Shown piece after piece: positions 14,790 through 23,193 of a stretch of 32,657 nucleotides of DNA (position 1 is its first letter; every line of letters starts with the position of its first letter). Origin of the DNA: Selenomonadaceae bacterium UBA3796 (GTDB lineage: Bacteria > Bacillota > Negativicutes > Selenomonadales > Selenomonadaceae); contig DFES01000162.1 in assembly GCA_002369175.1 (NCBI GenBank), positions 1 to 32,657 of the forward strand, read 5' to 3'. Position numbers and translations under genes: made by a program. The notes beneath the pieces are model-generated. The model ran no database searches. It was not told where the DNA came from and saw only the letters and a list, made by a program, of their open reading frames with translations.

Positions 14790-14818
14790 TTGCATTATGC
14801 AGAATATTTCTGTATCAT
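14790..14818 (+). promoter_or_regulatory. promoter of dprA-topA-trmFO-hslVU
   Basis: TTGCAT (14790-14795), 17 bp, TATCAT (14813-14818). It follows the folB terminator and precedes five closely packed genes. Confidence 0.7.
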
Positions 14819-14858
14819 AAGAAATTATCCGGGAGGTATCGATTTGGGAGGTGATGGG

Positions 14859-15956
14859 ATGGAAGAATATTATCTGGCGGCACTGCAGCGAGTCGGTGGT
14901 ATCGGAAGTATCCAGCTGCAGAGATTGCTGCAGGCATTTCCGGACGGGAAGGCCATCTGGGAGGCTCCCCAGGAGGAGCTTGTTGCTGTCGGAGGCATTT
15001 CTCAAAAGCTTGCGGCTTCGCTGGAAGCTTTCCGGCGAAGTGAGGAGGATCATCCCGGGAGACTGGAAGAAATATGCCGGCAAAAGGGAATTCATCTCTG
15101 TTCCATCCGTTCCAGGGAATATCCTGTTTTTTTGAAGGAAATTTTCGATCCGCCCCTTGTTTTTTTCTACCGGGGGACTCTGCCGAAGGAGGACGAACTG
15201 TGCCTTGCCATGGTGGGGGCCCGCCGCTTCAGCCGCTATGGCGAGCAGGTAGCCCTTGATTTTGCGGAAAAGCTTGCAGCCGCCGGTGTGACGGTCGTCA
15301 GCGGAGCGGCGAGGGGGATTGACACCTGCGCTCATATGGGAGCGTTGAAGGCAGGAAGGACGGTTGCCGTTTTGGGATCCGGTGTTGATGTGGCGTATCC
15401 TGCTGAGAATCGGTCTTTGCTTCAGCAGATTGCGGAGCATGGAGCAGTGCTCTCTGAGTATGAGCCGGGAACGCCTCCGCTCCCCGCCTTTTTCCCGGCG
15501 CGCAATCGCATTATCAGCGGTTTGTCCCGGGGAACGGTTGTCATAGAAGCGGCGAAGCGCAGCGGCTCTCTCATCACGGCAGAACTGGCCCTCAATGAGG
15601 GAAGGGATGTGTTTGCCGTACCCGGGAGTATTTTCTCGGAAACCAGCGAAGGCTGCCATCATCTGATTCAGCAAGGTGCAAAACTGGTGACGGGAGTTTC
15701 GGATATTCTGGCAGAGTACGGAAGGGAAGAGGAGCGCAGGAAAAAGGAGAGAAAATTGCCGGATCTCAGCCGCGAGGAAGCAGCGGTCTACAGCGTTCTG
15801 TCCTATGATCGTCCGCTATCCATAGATGAAATCATATACAGCCTCAAGGGAGAAGGAGACGCATCGGGCATTGCCTTTCTGCTCCTACAGATGGAACTCA
15901 AGGGGCTTGTGGTAGAGAACAAGTCGCATGCCTATCTGCGTGCGGAAAGGGAGTGA
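14859..15956 (+). CDS. dprA: DNA-processing protein DprA
   Basis: DprA (Smf) binds incoming single-stranded DNA during natural transformation and loads RecA. The 365-residue protein has an N-terminal helix-hairpin-helix/SAM-like region (about 1-65, RVGGIGSIQLQRLL), a Rossmann-fold core (about 105-290, with MVGARRFSRYG, SGAARGIDTCAH, PARNRIISGLS and AAKRSGSLITAELAL), and a C-terminal winged-helix domain (about 305-365). The ATG at 14859 has GGAGGT 6 nt upstream; the open frame further upstream overlaps the promoter. It is the first gene of an operon with topA, 4 nt away. DprA is also common in bacteria not known to be competent. Confidence 0.96.
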   Translation: MEEYYLAALQRVGGIGSIQLQRLLQAFPDGKAIWEAPQEELVAVGGISQKLAASLEAFRRSEEDHPGRLEEICRQKGIHLCSIRSREYPVFLKEIFDPPLVFFYRGTLPKEDELCLAMVGARRFSRYGEQVALDFAEKLAAAGVTVVSGAARGIDTCAHMGALKAGRTVAVLGSGVDVAYPAENRSLLQQIAEHGAVLSEYEPGTPPLPAFFPARNRIISGLSRGTVVIEAAKRSGSLITAELALNEGRDVFAVPGSIFSETSEGCHHLIQQGAKLVTGVSDILAEYGREEERRKKERKLPDLSREEAAVYSVLSYDRPLSIDEIIYSLKGEGDASGIAFLLLQMELKGLVVENKSHAYLRAERE

Positions 15957-15960
15957 GCAT

Positions 15961-18171
15961 TTGACTGCAAGGGCAAAGGCGAAATCGAAGGCTGGCACGA
16001 CGAAGGTGAAAAAGAATCTGGTAGTGGTGGAGTCTCCTGCGAAGGCGAAGACCATAGAGAAATATCTGGGCAGGAAGTACATGGTCAGGGCTTCCATGGG
16101 GCATTTGAGGGATTTGCCGAAGAGCCAGTTCGGCATTGACGTGGAGCAGGATTTTGCGCCCAAGTACATCAATATACGGGGCAAAGGAGATCTCATCAAG
16201 GCTCTCAAAAAGGATGCAAAAAATGCGGATAAGGTCTATCTGGCAAGTGATCCCGATCGGGAAGGGGAGGCCATCGCATGGCATTTGGCGTATATTCTTG
16301 GCGTGGATCCAACTACGGATTGCCGTATTGTTTTCAATGAGATTACAAAACCGGCCATCCAGGAAGCGGTAAAGTCGCCTCACCCCATCAACATGGATCG
16401 TGTGGATGCACAGCAGGCAAGGCGCATGCTGGACCGCATTGTGGGCTATAAGCTCAGTCCTCTTCTCTGGCGCAAGATCCGGAAGGGACTTTCTGCCGGA
16501 CGTGTGCAGTCGGTTACGGTGAAGCTCATTTGTGACAGGGAAAAGGAGATTCAGGCATTCGTTTCCGAGGAATACTGGACCGTTGGAATGAAACTCCGCA
16601 AGGACAGGTCTCCGATGTTTGAGGCGGAGCTCGTTCAGGTGGATGGAGGGAAACCATCCCTTACCAATGAGAAGGATACCCTGGCATTGACAGCCGAACT
16701 GGAGCAGCAGGAATTTTGTGTGCAGGAGGCCAAGAAGAGCCAGAGGAGAAGGAAGGCAGCTGCGCCTTTTACGACTAGCAGCCTGCAGCAGGATGCTGCT
16801 CGAAAGCTCGGTTTTACGTCTCGCAAAACAATGATGCTGGCACAGCAGCTCTATGAGGGGCTGGAGCTTGGAAAGCGCGGCCCGGTGGGGCTCATTACCT
16901 ACATGCGCACGGATTCCACCCGCATTTCCGAATTGGCGCAGGCGGAAGCAAGGGATTTTATCGAGACGAGGTTTGGCAAGGAGTTTGTACCTGCAAAGCC
17001 GAATGTTTACAGTGCGGGGAAGAAGGCTCAGGATGCTCATGAAGCAATCCGCCCTACGAGTATTGAGCTTACACCGGAGAGCATTGAGGCATATCTTTCC
17101 AAGGATCAATGGAAACTATACAGCCTCATATGGCAGCGATTTGCCGCAAGCCAGATGACAGCGGCTGTCTACGATGTCATGACTGTCTCCATTGCCGCTG
17201 GGAAGCGGTATCTTTGCAGGACTACCGGATCGCGGCTGAAATTTGCAGGGTTTACTGCAGTATATGCCGGTGCGGAGGTCACGAAGAAGGAGAAGGACAT
17301 CCTTCTTCCGGAGCTGGCAGCGGGCGATAGAATCAGCCTTGTGAAAATGTTGCCCAAGCAGCATTTTACGGAGCCGCCTCCAAGGTACAACGACGCATCC
17401 CTCGTCAAGACTTTGGAGGAGAAGGATATCGGGCGTCCCAGCACCTATGCGCCCATTATTGAAACCATTCAGGCTCGCGGCTATGTGCAGCGCATCGATA
17501 AACATTTTCAACCGACGGAGCTGGGGTTTGTGGTGCTGGACATGCTGGAGGAGTATTTCAAAGATATTGTTGATGTGAAGTTTACGGCAAGTCTGGAGAA
17601 CGAACTGGACGAAATTGCCGAGGGCAAAATCGAAAAGAACATGCTGCTCAGGGATTTTTACGGCTCCTTCGAAGCAACGCTGGAAAAGGCGGATGAAGCC
17701 ATCGGCCGGGTAGAACTTCCCGTGGAGGTCACGGATGTGCCCTGCGAGCTCTGCGGACGCATGATGATAGTGAAGCAGGGGCGTTATGGGAAGTTCCTGG
17801 CCTGTCCCGGATTCCCGGAGTGCCGTAATACGAAGCCCATCGTGAAGGATACGGGCGTGAAGTGTCCGAAGTGCGGCGGAAGTATTGTGGAGCGGCGTAC
17901 CAGGCGGGGAAGGAACTTTTATGGCTGTGAAAACTATCCAAAATGTGACTATGTCACATGGGACGAGCCCCAAAAGGAGTCATGCAAGGTCTGCGGAGCC
18001 TTTCTGCTCAAGCACCGCTACAAGAATGGACGGGGGCTTGTCTATTGCAGCAATGATGCCTGTGAGACGAGGGTAGCTCATCCCATCAACAAGGAACTGG
18101 AAAAAGCGAAAGCGAGGGCAGAGGCAAAGGCCGCGAAAGAAGAAGTTAAGGAATCCGAGAAGCAGGAATGA
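15961..18171 (+). CDS. topA: DNA topoisomerase I (type IA)
   Basis: TopA relaxes negatively supercoiled DNA by nicking and passing one strand. The 736-residue protein begins with a short lysine-rich tail, then the Toprim domain (VVVESPAKAKTIEKYLG at 21-37; acidic SDPDREGE at 96-103). The catalytic tyrosine is Tyr314 in GLITYMRTDSTR. The C-terminus carries three four-Cys zinc ribbons (starting CELCG, CPKCG and CKVCG), then a charged Ala/Lys/Glu-rich tail. TTG at 15961 is preceded by AGGGAG at 7 nt. It overlaps trmFO by ATGA. Confidence 0.98.
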   Translation: MTARAKAKSKAGTTKVKKNLVVVESPAKAKTIEKYLGRKYMVRASMGHLRDLPKSQFGIDVEQDFAPKYINIRGKGDLIKALKKDAKNADKVYLASDPDREGEAIAWHLAYILGVDPTTDCRIVFNEITKPAIQEAVKSPHPINMDRVDAQQARRMLDRIVGYKLSPLLWRKIRKGLSAGRVQSVTVKLICDREKEIQAFVSEEYWTVGMKLRKDRSPMFEAELVQVDGGKPSLTNEKDTLALTAELEQQEFCVQEAKKSQRRRKAAAPFTTSSLQQDAARKLGFTSRKTMMLAQQLYEGLELGKRGPVGLITYMRTDSTRISELAQAEARDFIETRFGKEFVPAKPNVYSAGKKAQDAHEAIRPTSIELTPESIEAYLSKDQWKLYSLIWQRFAASQMTAAVYDVMTVSIAAGKRYLCRTTGSRLKFAGFTAVYAGAEVTKKEKDILLPELAAGDRISLVKMLPKQHFTEPPPRYNDASLVKTLEEKDIGRPSTYAPIIETIQARGYVQRIDKHFQPTELGFVVLDMLEEYFKDIVDVKFTASLENELDEIAEGKIEKNMLLRDFYGSFEATLEKADEAIGRVELPVEVTDVPCELCGRMMIVKQGRYGKFLACPGFPECRNTKPIVKDTGVKCPKCGGSIVERRTRRGRNFYGCENYPKCDYVTWDEPQKESCKVCGAFLLKHRYKNGRGLVYCSNDACETRVAHPINKELEKAKARAEAKAAKEEVKESEKQE

Positions 18172-19493
18172 ATATGGGAATGAAAAAAGTTATTATTGTA
18201 GGGGCAGGGCTGGCAGGCAGCGAGGCAGCCTGGCAGGCGGCAAACATGGGAGCAGAGGTAGTGCTCTATGAAATGCGTCCGGGAAAAATGACACCGGCTC
18301 ATAAGACAGAAGGGTTTGCGGAGCTGGTATGCAGCAATTCCCTGCGGGGAGCGGGCATGGAGAATGCTGTCGGGGTGTTGAAGGAAGAGATGCGGCGGAT
18401 GGGTTCCCTGGTCATGGAGGCCGCAGACGCAACGAGAGTTCCAGCGGGCGGGGCTCTGGCAGTGGATCGCCATGGGTTCAGTCGATATATCACGGAAAAG
18501 GTGTCAAATCATCCGAACGTGAGGGTCATCCATGAGGAGATTTTGTCGATTCCAATGGAGGAGGATGCGGTGACGATTGTGGCCAGCGGCCCGCTTACGG
18601 AGGGCGCATTGGCAGAGGATATCGCAAGGCACACGGGAGAGGGCTCCTTCTATTTTTATGATGCCGCTGCACCCATTGTGACCTTGGAGTCCGTGGATAT
18701 GGGGAAAGCGTACCGCGCCTCCCGTTATGGAAAAGGAGAGGCAGCGTATATCAACTGTCCCATGACAAAGGAGGAGTATGAAAGGTTCTGGGCGGAACTT
18801 GTTCGGGCAGAAAAAGCGCCGGTGAAGGAATTTGAGAAGGAAAAATTCTTCGAAGGCTGTATGCCTGTGGAGGTCATGGCCAGTCGGGGAAAGGATACTT
18901 TGCTGTTCGGTCCGCTGAAGCCCGTGGGGCTTGAGCACCCGGAAACAGGGGAACGGCCCTATGCAGTCGTCCAGCTTCGGCAGGATAACGCAGAGGGAAC
19001 CCTCTATAACATTGTGGGATTTCAGACACATCTCAAATGGCCGGAGCAGAAACGTGTCTTTGGTATGATTCCCGGCCTTGAGCAGGCGGAATTCGTGCGC
19101 TATGGGGTCATGCACCGCAATACCTTTTTGAATTCTCCAAAACTCATGCTTCCCACACTGCAGCTGCGCGGGGAAAATCATCTCTTTTTTGCGGGGCAGA
19201 TGACCGGTGTGGAGGGATATGTGGAATCGGCATCCTCCGGACTGGTAGCCGGCATCAATGCGGCAAGGCTTGCAGGTGGCAGGCCTCCCGTAGTGTTTCC
19301 GAAGGATACATGCCACGGGGCTCTCTGCCATTACATTGTCTCTTCCGAGGCAAAGCATTTTCAGCCGATGAATGTGAATTTCGGGCTGCTTCCGCCCCTT
19401 GCGGAGCGGCTGCGGGACAAAAAGCTCAAGAAGCAGAAACTGGCGGAGAGGGCATTGGATTCAATTGAGTCGTATAAGGAGGCGTTGAGATAG
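18168..19493 (+). CDS. trmFO: tRNA (uracil-54-C5)-methyltransferase, folate/FAD-dependent
   Basis: TrmFO makes ribothymidine at tRNA position 54, using methylene-tetrahydrofolate and FAD rather than SAM. The 441-residue protein starts with the dinucleotide-binding motif VGAGLAGSEAAWQAA, followed by KTEGFAELVCSNSLRG (the conserved Cys region), and near the end the family segment TGVEGYVESASSGLVAG and DTCHGALCHYI. The ATG at 18168 overlaps the topA stop; in-frame ATGs at 18174 and 18180 are alternatives. The order dprA-topA-trmFO-hslV is as in Bacillus, except that xerC/codV is missing after trmFO. Confidence 0.97.
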   Translation: MNMGMKKVIIVGAGLAGSEAAWQAANMGAEVVLYEMRPGKMTPAHKTEGFAELVCSNSLRGAGMENAVGVLKEEMRRMGSLVMEAADATRVPAGGALAVDRHGFSRYITEKVSNHPNVRVIHEEILSIPMEEDAVTIVASGPLTEGALAEDIARHTGEGSFYFYDAAAPIVTLESVDMGKAYRASRYGKGEAAYINCPMTKEEYERFWAELVRAEKAPVKEFEKEKFFEGCMPVEVMASRGKDTLLFGPLKPVGLEHPETGERPYAVVQLRQDNAEGTLYNIVGFQTHLKWPEQKRVFGMIPGLEQAEFVRYGVMHRNTFLNSPKLMLPTLQLRGENHLFFAGQMTGVEGYVESASSGLVAGINAARLAGGRPPVVFPKDTCHGALCHYIVSSEAKHFQPMNVNFGLLPPLAERLRDKKLKKQKLAERALDSIESYKEALR

Positions 19494-20036
19494 ATGGAAA
19501 TGCAGTTTCATGCTACGACGATATGCTGTGTGTGCAAGGACGGAAAGACAGCGATTGCCGGGGATGGGCAGGTGACCTTCGGGCAGGCTGCCATCATGAA
19601 GGCAAACGCCAGGAAAGTTCGCAAGCTCTACCATGGCAAGGTACTGGCGGGTTTTGCCGGATCTGTTGCGGATGCGTTTACTCTTTTTGAAAAATTTGAA
19701 GGAAAGCTGGAGGCCTACAACGGCAACCTGCAGCGCGCTGCGGTGGAATTGGCGAAAGATTGGCGCACGGACAAGATTTTGCGCAAATTGGAGGCACTTC
19801 TGCTCGTGGCGGACAGGGAGACCATTCTCATGCTTTCCGGAAACGGGGAGGTCATCGAGCCGGATGGGAATACGGCGGCCATCGGTTCCGGAGGCTTTTA
19901 CGCACTGTCGGCAGCACGGGCCATGGTGAAGCATACGGATCTTTCCGCAGCGGAGATTGCAAGGGAAGCGTTGTCCATTGCAGCGGATATTTGCGTGTAT
20001 ACGAATCATAATATTAAAGTGGAGGAGCTTGATTGA
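19494..20036 (+). CDS. hslV: HslV peptidase subunit
   Basis: HslV forms the double-hexamer proteolytic core of the HslUV (ClpQY) protease. At 180 residues it is of normal length, with GDGQVTFGQ, FAGSVADAFTLFEKFE and AAVELAKDWRTD. The nucleophile equivalent to E. coli Thr1 is Thr8, after a 7-residue extension MEMQFHA; it must be exposed by processing. The B. subtilis ClpQ extension (SSFHA) starts with the Ser it uses as nucleophile, whereas no Ser or Thr is at position 2 here. AGGAGG lies 11 nt before the ATG. The gene directly follows the trmFO stop and overlaps hslU by 1 nt. Confidence 0.97.
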   Translation: MEMQFHATTICCVCKDGKTAIAGDGQVTFGQAAIMKANARKVRKLYHGKVLAGFAGSVADAFTLFEKFEGKLEAYNGNLQRAAVELAKDWRTDKILRKLEALLLVADRETILMLSGNGEVIEPDGNTAAIGSGGFYALSAARAMVKHTDLSAAEIAREALSIAADICVYTNHNIKVEELD

Positions 20037-21430
20037 TGGATACGATCGGGGTAAACGAACAGACACCGCGTGAGATTGTGGAGGAACTTAACAGGTATAT
20101 CGTTGGACAGGACGAGGCGAAGCGTTCTGTTGCCATTGCTCTCAGAAACCGGTGGCGCAGCCGTCAGCTCACGGGCAGCATGCAGGATGACGTCATACCG
20201 AAAAACATCCTCATGATAGGCTCCACCGGTGTGGGCAAGACAGAGATTGCCCGGCGCCTGGCGCGCCTGGTAAAGGCTCCCTTCATCAAGGTGGAAGCGA
20301 CGAAGTTTACGGAAGTAGGCTATGTGGGCAGAGATGTGGAGTCCATTGTGAGGGATTTGGCGGAAACAGCGGTACGAATGGTGCGTCAGCAGCGTATGGA
20401 AGCTGTGCAGGAGAAGGCGAAGGAGATGGCTGAGGAGCGCATTCTGGATGTTTTTGTGCCGGAGCCGAGAAAATCCCAGAATCCTTTGGGACGTCTGTTC
20501 GGCAACGACGAGGAGGATTCCTCGGAGGAGAAGAAGGAGGAGCCTAAATATCAAGCGGGACGGGAATGGGTAAGAAAACGCCTGAAGAATGGGGAACTGG
20601 AGCAGGAATTGATCGAAATTGATGTTGAGGAGTCCAGCAAGCCCATGGTGGGAATGTTCTCAGGCTCCAGTCTGGAAGGAATGGGAGATAATCTGCAGGA
20701 CATGATCGGAAATCTCATGCCCAAACGTCACAAGAAACGGAAGGTGACGGTGGCGGCTGCCAGGAAGATTTTTGCCCAGGAAGAGGCGGCAAAGCTCATT
20801 GATATGGACGAGGTGGCAGATGAGGCCGTCCGTGTGGCAGAGAAGAGCGGCATTGTTTTTCTCGATGAGATTGACAAGGTGGCTGTGAAGGGGAATACCG
20901 GAGGTGCAGATGTATCCCGGGAGGGTGTCCAGCGGGATATCCTTCCCATCGTAGAGGGATCTACGGTTGTGACGAAGTACGGTCCTGTGAAAACCGATCA
21001 TGTCTTGTTTATCGCGGCAGGAGCTTTTCACACGGCGAAGCCCTCGGATCTCATACCTGAACTTCAGGGGCGTTTTCCCATTCGTGTGGAACTCAAATCC
21101 CTTCGCAAGGAGGATTTTGAGAAGATATTGACGGAGCCTCAGAATGCCCTTCTGAAACAGTACAAGGCTCTTTTGGCCGTGGAAGGTGTGGAACTGAATT
21201 TTGAAGAAAGCGCCATCAGCCGTATTGCCGAACTTGCCTGCGATGTCAATGAGCAGGCGGAAGATATAGGAGCAAGACGCCTTCATACCCTGCTGGAGAA
21301 GCTCATTGAAGACATATCCTTTGATGCACCGGATATGGAAGATAAGAATGTGACGATCGATGCGGCTTATGTGGACGAGAAGCTTTCCGACATTGCCCGA
21401 AATCGTGATCTCTCTCAGTATATTCTCTGA
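20036..21430 (+). CDS. hslU: HslU ATPase subunit
   Basis: HslU is the AAA+ unfoldase that feeds substrates to HslV. The 464-residue protein has YIVGQDEAKR (21-30), Walker A GSTGVGKT (62-69), the pore-loop segment VGYVGRD (about 89-95), a charged intermediate I-domain (about 110-240) and Walker B IVFLDEIDK. It ends DLSQYIL, the tail that docks into HslV and activates it. The ATG at 20036 overlaps the hslV stop (TGATG) and has GGAGGAG about 8 nt upstream. No terminator follows before the codY promoter. Confidence 0.98.
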   Translation: MDTIGVNEQTPREIVEELNRYIVGQDEAKRSVAIALRNRWRSRQLTGSMQDDVIPKNILMIGSTGVGKTEIARRLARLVKAPFIKVEATKFTEVGYVGRDVESIVRDLAETAVRMVRQQRMEAVQEKAKEMAEERILDVFVPEPRKSQNPLGRLFGNDEEDSSEEKKEEPKYQAGREWVRKRLKNGELEQELIEIDVEESSKPMVGMFSGSSLEGMGDNLQDMIGNLMPKRHKKRKVTVAAARKIFAQEEAAKLIDMDEVADEAVRVAEKSGIVFLDEIDKVAVKGNTGGADVSREGVQRDILPIVEGSTVVTKYGPVKTDHVLFIAAGAFHTAKPSDLIPELQGRFPIRVELKSLRKEDFEKILTEPQNALLKQYKALLAVEGVELNFEESAISRIAELACDVNEQAEDIGARRLHTLLEKLIEDISFDAPDMEDKNVTIDAAYVDEKLSDIARNRDLSQYIL

Positions 21431-21452
21431 CAGAGGAGAATTTACTGACTTG

Positions 21453-21481
21453 TTGAAAAAATTTTGCATACCCCCTATGAT
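21453..21481 (+). promoter_or_regulatory. promoter of codY
   Basis: TTGAAA (21453-21458), 17 bp, TATGAT (21476-21481). A second TATGAT and a TAAAAT follow at 21494-21504 without a good -35. AATTTAGAAAAATAT (21482-21496) resembles the CodY box with about five mismatches, so autoregulation is possible but weakly supported. Confidence 0.6.
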
Positions 21482-21563
21482 AATTTAGAAAAATATGATA
21501 AAATGTGTATGAGAAAATACAGACGATAACATTATTTTATGGGAGTGAAAGGAAGATACGTGA

Positions 21564-22346
21564 ATGACTGCATCATTACTTGAAAAAACAAGAAAAATCA
21601 ATCGCCTTCTTCAAAAATCGGAAAACGTGGAATATGATGGGATATCCCGCGTGCTCAGCAATGTCCTGAATGCCAATGTTTACATCACGAACAAGAAGGG
21701 CAAGATTTATGGTCATGCCTTTATTGATGACTTTGAATGTGACATCATGGTGGATAAGGTAATCAGCCAGGGTGCTTTTCCAAAGACGTACGTGAATTGG
21801 CTTCTCCGCCTTGACGAGACCTCGGCGAATCTCCGTTCCAAGACGGGCATATGCGCCTATGATGATGATGTGAAGTGCATGTTTAACGGGAAGAACACGA
21901 CAGTGGTGCCCATCTACGGTGTCGGTGAGCGCATTGGTACTTTGATCGTGGCGAAGTATGACGATGAGTTTGACGATGACGACCTGCTTCTCGCGGAGTA
22001 TGGAGCTACGGTTGTGGGGATGGAAATGCTTCGCGATCACACGCAGAAGATCGAGATTGAGGCGCGCAAGAAGGCCACGGTTCAGATCGCGCTGGCAACA
22101 CTGTCCTATTCGGAGGTCGAGGCGGCAATCAATATTCTCGGCGAACTGGATGGGATGGAAGGGCTCCTGGTGGCCTCGAAGATTGCCGACAGAGTGGGCA
22201 TTACCCGTTCTGTTATCGTCAATGCACTGCGGAAGTTCGAGTCTGCCGGTGTCATTGAGTCCAAGTCCCTGGGGATGAAAGGCACTTATATCAAAGTGCT
22301 CAATGAGTATCTCCTGGAGGAAGTACAGAAGCTGAAACGAAGCTGA
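21564..22346 (+). CDS. codY: GTP-sensing pleiotropic transcriptional regulator CodY
   Basis: CodY represses amino-acid synthesis, uptake and other stationary-phase genes when GTP and branched-chain amino acids are plentiful. The 260-residue length is normal. Residues about 1-155 form the GAF domain that binds isoleucine or valine (LLQKSENVEYDGISRVL, then NANVYITNKKGKIYGH). The winged helix-turn-helix is at about 200-250, with VASKIADRVGITRSVIVNAL as recognition region. AAAGGAAG lies upstream of the ATG. A strong terminator separates it from the flagellar operon, which it precedes as in Bacillus. Confidence 0.98.
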   Translation: MTASLLEKTRKINRLLQKSENVEYDGISRVLSNVLNANVYITNKKGKIYGHAFIDDFECDIMVDKVISQGAFPKTYVNWLLRLDETSANLRSKTGICAYDDDVKCMFNGKNTTVVPIYGVGERIGTLIVAKYDDEFDDDDLLLAEYGATVVGMEMLRDHTQKIEIEARKKATVQIALATLSYSEVEAAINILGELDGMEGLLVASKIADRVGITRSVIVNALRKFESAGVIESKSLGMKGTYIKVLNEYLLEEVQKLKRS

Positions 22347-22359
22347 AGCGTTGAATATG

Positions 22360-22388
22360 ACCGGGGTGGGGGAGCTCACCCCGGTTTT
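22360..22388 (+). terminator. terminator after codY
   Basis: A perfect 9-bp stem ACCGGGGTG/CACCCCGGT (22360-22368 and 22377-22385) with an 8-nt loop is followed by TTTCTTCTTT. Confidence 0.9.
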
Positions 22389-22401
22389 CTTCTTTGGAGC
22401 C

Positions 22402-22565
22402 AGGGCGTGTTGATTCATTCAATCACCCCATCTTCGCGGTTCTTGACTGTCCCTGCGTCGTTGACAAACCAGAGACATAGCACCACTATGCCTCCGGTTT
22501 GTCGCTTGGCAATGGACAGCCAATCCCCGCAAAGCTGGGGCAAACTCATTTCATCAACATACCCT
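22402..22565. repeat. 164-nt near-full-length imperfect palindrome (MITE-like or structured RNA)
   Basis: The two 79-80 nt halves are inverted copies of each other over their whole length. The ends AGGGCGTGTTGAT (22402-22414) and ATCAACATACCCT (22553-22565) pair with two mismatches. Further matched blocks are CCCCATCTT with AAGCTGGGG, CTGTCC with GGACAG, GACAAACC with GGTTTGTC (perfect 8 bp), GAG with CTC, and CATAG with CTATG around a CACCA loop. An element bounded by terminal inverted repeats with no coding capacity suggests a miniature transposon; a long-hairpin RNA is the alternative. No target-site duplication is clear. It lies between the codY terminator and the flagellar promoter. Confidence 0.75.
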
Positions 22566-22628
22566 AGGAAAGGAAAATCAGGGCAACGCGAATTTTTTGG
22601 AGAAAACCTTCTAAAAAACGAAAAAACG

Positions 22629-22637
22629 TGGTAGAAT
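22629..22637 (+). promoter_or_regulatory. candidate extended -10 promoter of the flagellar operon
   Basis: TAGAAT (22632-22637) preceded by TGG forms an extended -10, with only a weak -35 (TTCTAA, 22609-22614). An imperfect dyad ATAATTTTC/GAGAATAAT (22646-22654 and 22661-22669, 7 of 9 paired) covers the likely start region. I see no sigma-28-type promoter. Confidence 0.45.
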
Positions 22638-22737
22638 TGGAAGGGATAATTTTCCCTATGGAGAATAATATGTTAGTGTGCTCCTATATATCAATGGATT
22701 GTGTTATCATCATAGCAGGGGAGGTCGTGGATCGGGC

Positions 22738-23160
22738 ATGTTGGAACAAATCATGAATTCTCCGCATCTTGACTGCATGCAGAGAGGCCTTCAGGCCGCT
22801 ACGCTTCGTCATGAAGTGATCAGTGACAATATCGCAAATGTCAATACGCCTAGGTTCAAGAAGAGGGATGTGGTTTTCGAAGAACTTTTGGCAGAGGAAT
22901 TGGCGCCGGCATCTCAGGGGAAATTGGAAATGGTTCGTACCCATGACCAGCACATGCCGAAGCCGCCCGGGGACAAGCGAGCCATGGCCGTGATTCAATT
23001 GGAGGATGCGGATACCATGCGGGTGGACGGCAACAATGTGGATGTGGATCTGGAGATGGCCAATCTTGCAAAGAACCAGCTGTATTATAATGCACTGGCA
23101 ACGCAAATGCGAAATTATGTGCGCAAGGTGAAGGATGTCATAACCAGTGGTCAGTCTTGA
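22738..23160 (+). CDS. flgB: flagellar basal-body rod protein FlgB
   Basis: FlgB forms the proximal rod of the flagellar basal body and is exported by the flagellar type III system. The 140-residue length is typical. The rod/hook family N-terminal signature is HEVISDNIANVNTPRFK (about 25-41), and the C-terminal helix contains DLEMANLAKNQLYYNALATQ. GGGGAGG lies 13 nt before the ATG at 22738; the frame is open further upstream but without a start signal. It is the first gene of the flagellar operon, and flgC follows at 33 nt. Confidence 0.97.
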   Translation: MLEQIMNSPHLDCMQRGLQAATLRHEVISDNIANVNTPRFKKRDVVFEELLAEELAPASQGKLEMVRTHDQHMPKPPGDKRAMAVIQLEDADTMRVDGNNVDVDLEMANLAKNQLYYNALATQMRNYVRKVKDVITSGQS

Positions 23161-23193
23161 TCAGCCTTGGCGTGGGAGAAATGAGGTGTTGTT

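Noticed and set aside
22407..22634. A 75-codon + strand frame between codY and flgB.
   Set aside because: It lies mostly inside the 164-nt palindrome, has no Shine-Dalgarno, and its composition follows the repeat.
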